DNA of 64,000 nt from Rhabdornis inornatus (taxonomy: Eukaryota; Chordata; Aves; Passeriformes; Rhabdornithidae): positions 186,001-250,000 of the forward strand of contig VWZS01000654.1 in NCBI GenBank assembly GCA_013397075.1, in the 5' to 3' direction. Below the pieces are notes generated by a model. It did not search any database. It saw only the letters and a list, made by a program, of their open reading frames with translations, and had not been told where the DNA came from. The translations under genes were made by a program, and so were the position numbers. Below, piece by piece: positions 61,200-64,000 of this stretch; position 1 is the first letter of the stretch; each line of letters opens with the position of its first letter.

Positions 61200-62189
61200 A
61201 TCTGGGATTTATCTAAAAGAAAGGAGTATAATCCTGCGTGATCTGTTCTTTCAATTCCTTCTTAATAGTTGATGTAATATTGTGGTACCCCATGGAAGAC
61301 ATTGTTACACACAGTGAATAGATACAGAAGGAACAGAGTGAATGCCTTTGTTCTGTCTTTGGCTAGGAAGAGATCATCTCTGACGAAGAATCTCTCTCTC
61401 TCTATAATAAGACTTCTGAATGTGGGAAGTGGCATAAAGCAAATGCTGCATGAGATAGGTAGGGACTATTGTCAAGACACTTAGGCATGACCAGTGAATA
61501 AAAGAGAGAATACCTAAGCATCAGCTCCAGTAAGTGTGTCTATGCTGGCACTCAGAGTGTACTAAAACATCTTTTAAGTTCAGTCTGCTTATCTGTTTTC
61601 AATTTCCTGACCATTCTCAAAAAAATTGTAATTCAAACCAAAACAACCCACTGCCCCCTAACAAGAAGAGCAAATCTTCCTAAATTTTGCATTTTTCACC
61701 TAGCAGTCTGAATTTATTAGTGATGGTGTCCCAGTCACTAGACTTTCTAAAGTATAATTTATTTTATGCAAAGCGTGAATCCCCCAAAGTCAACACCACA
61801 ACTAAATGCTAAGCTCCTCGTTTTGATATGTGTTGGGTACACTGCTTCATACCTGTAACCAAGTGGTGGAATAATAACGAGAAAATGGAGGACAGGGGTG
61901 CAACTATTAGGCACTTTAAACATTTTTGATAATATTTCACCGGAATCATTCAATAATCATATTCTACATCTAATGAATATAGCAGCTCACCAGAGAGACA
62001 CTCAGAATTATCTTTGTTACCCTCCTGAGACATTCTCTTGCCTTGTCTTGAGCCTCACCTGAAGTTCCCATGGCTCATAAAAGCAATGCTTCTGCCAAGT
62101 GTCTCTATGCAGCTTTACCTCTATGATCCTTCACAAAACGGGAGATTCTTGTCAGACTAATCTGAAGGCCACTGACTTGAATTAGAGAC
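61200..62189. other. Unique AT-rich sequence
   Basis: No gene is visible. A (TC)n run lies at 61391-61403. The flanks of the LINE remnant beyond 61199 gave no further reverse-transcriptase motif. Confidence 0.45.
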
Positions 62190-62275
62190 TGTCCTGGTTT
62201 TAACTGGGATGGAGTTATTTTCTTCTTTTTACATGTTTTATTATAATTCACTCATTATACAGATTCATCTCTGAC
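62190..62275 (+). mobile_element. LTR 5' end remnant of the second ERV family
   Basis: TGTCCTGGTTTTAACTGGGA followed by 'tggagttattttcttcttt' is the recognisable start of the same LTR type as 5312-5452. It is then followed by 'catgttttattataattc', like the 3' part of that LTR, before similarity ends. Thus this copy is also internally deleted and lacks its 3' end. Confidence 0.6.
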
Positions 62276-64000
62276 TGGCCATGTTATTTACAGCTTTTAA
62301 AGAAATATTGGCTAAAGGTCAGGTGTGAGGTACAATGTATACACATTTATGCCAGGCTTTTTTTATGATTTTGGAGAATAACAACTGTTATTCTCCAAAT
62401 AAGGATCTGTGAGCTCAAAATAAAATTCTTGCATTTCAAATGATGGCATAAATGACATGAAATGGGAGTAAGGACCTGTTTCATGTCAGTGATATTTCAT
62501 ATTTATTCAAAGTTGTTGCTGCCTGCATTTTGCCGCTTTTCATTTTCTCATGTGCATACCACTTTGTGGCTATAGAGACAGAAAAGAAAACTACTCTGTT
62601 AGTTTGAAACCTATTATTCAGATGTTTTATTCTTCTTTTTGTTTTTGTTTCTGTTTACCTCATGATATTACTTCTTTGCTTTTATCTCTGGTCTGAAGCC
62701 TAGAAAGCTGGGACTAGTGGGGTTTTATTATATAGTACAGCACTATTTTAGGGAAGAGAGGGGAGGAAAGCCTTTTTCAATTATGCTTTAAATGTCCAGA
62801 ATAACTAAATCATATTTCTTCTTGGTGAAATTTGCTTTCTCATCTGAGTCCATGAGCAAGCACAGTCCCCTGCTCACAGTTAGTGGAAGTGGAGAGGGAA
62901 AGAACAGATGGAGTGTAGGAGAGAGGGAGGCCAAAACTGTGCCACAATGCAGCATGCCAAGCAGCAATTTGGTCTTCCCCATGAACTACTAATTAGCAAA
63001 CAATTAAAGCAGCAATATTCACAGTGGTGTCAGTAATCTCACAGTTATGGGAATTATCCCATGATCTAGTAAGATTAAATGAGAATTTTGCTGCTAACTA
63101 TTTTATCCCATTTGAAGAAATTGCCTTATTCAACAAATCTTTCAAGATGTTGTTTTATTGTTTTTTTGCTTAGAGAGAACTGTGACTGTATACATCACTT
63201 TACAAAACATGCAGAGTGACTAACGCCTGCCTCAAAGAATTTGCAAAGGATTTAAAAGAGGTATGAAAAACAACTGTACAGAAAATAGATGGGATAATCT
63301 TAAAGACAAAGAAAAAATAGAAAAAAAAATAAGACAAATAGGCAAAGAATATTTGCTACTTCTGGTAGAGTATCACCAGTACTATTGTATAAAGCTTTGC
63401 TGAGGCAGAAGCAATCATGTCTAACCTGGGAGCTGTGCTGCACTGTGAGGTTCTGTGATGAGCAGCTCCCATGGCTAGCAGGGTGGATGGGGACCTCCAT
63501 GTCTCTCATACCTTTTCCCTGTGCCCAGTCACGAAATAACAGAGGAGAATATTCTGAAATTAAATGCAGCCTCTAGACAGCACAGCTGTGCTGTGCTATT
63601 GCCACTGGTTTCAATTCTTCAACCATTAATTGCAGCTCCAAAATCACTGGGGCAAAGATTTCCAACAGCTCTGCACTGATAACTGACTCTAAACACAAAT
63701 CCCTGTGGCTCCTGCCAGAAATTGCCTGTATGAATGTGGAAGCTCCAAGATTGTAGTTTCTGTAAAGCACCTGGATTTCCTGCTGTGGAAATAAGAACTT
63801 GGATCTATTTTGAACCTCTATTAATGATGGCATCAAAGTTTATCTCTTCATGGCAAGAAGTGCAATATGTTCTAGAGTTGCCTGCTCTGGAGCTGCTACA
63901 CAGCAGCCCTGGGAAATTAATACTGCAGGCACATTTTCATACTTCAGGCACACTTGTAAGAAGGACCAGGTTGAGGATTTAAATTTTTAGTGGGAAGACT
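62276..64000. other. Unique sequence
   Basis: No gene or named repeat is recognisable. Composition becomes a little GC-richer from about 63400. An 87-codon minus frame at 63573-63836 has a protein-like look but no identifiable motif. Confidence 0.4.

Noticed and set aside
63573..63836. 87-codon minus-strand frame
   Set aside because: It has a mildly protein-like look but no recognised family, and an equally long frame lies on the opposite strand over part of it.
1..64000. CRISPR arrays, operons, phage or plasmid features
   Set aside because: No regularly spaced repeats, no bacterial gene layout and no ribosome-binding-site pattern. All repeat content is of vertebrate retroelement type.

Overview
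The window is AT-rich vertebrate nuclear DNA with no complete protein-coding gene. Its interspersed repeats point to a bird, probably a songbird. It holds CR1 LINE 3' ends with the typical ATTCTGTG-type tail, a tRNA-Ile-headed SINE with a CR1-like tail, and several solo LTRs of a long endogenous retrovirus family whose sequence I recognise from passerine genomes. The setting is either a gene desert or the inside of a very large intron. Family names come from recognition by eye and were not searched.

Layout. Positions 1-7.9 kb: a CR1 end (905-1077), a long LTR (about 1439-2239), a different probable LTR with a TATA box (about 3188-3530) and an internally deleted LTR (5312-5452). Positions 7.94-12.4 kb: two nearly identical 2.2 kb copies in direct order, separated by exactly one N at 10169, which looks like an assembly join of two haplotypes. 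Positions 12.4-25.3 kb: unique AT-rich sequence with low-complexity tracts. Positions 25.29-26.76 kb: a composite CR1 followed by a complete solo LTR (25625-26759) with a perfect 5-bp target duplication. Positions 26.8-49.2 kb: mostly unique sequence with a tRNA-Ile SINE (34597-34750), a CR1 end (42480-42575), and a near-identical 25-bp motif at 40.1 and 41.2 kb. Positions 49.2-64 kb: a probable LTR with octamer, TATA and poly(A) signal (about 49210-49608), an old CR1, a small hairpin/direct-repeat cluster (50025-50102), one exon-like open frame on the minus strand (52041-52438), a second complete solo LTR with perfect target duplication (54878-55878), a CR1 tail, a decayed LINE reverse-transcriptase fragment (about 60992-61199, minus) and an LTR start (62190-62275).

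Nothing here forms an operon, a defence system or a new pathway. The most useful observations are the likely false duplication at 10169, the two dated-by-structure solo LTRs, the ancient LINE reverse-transcriptase remnant, and the unrecognised exon-like frame at 52 kb. Most short open frames are chance frames or lie in LTR sequence.
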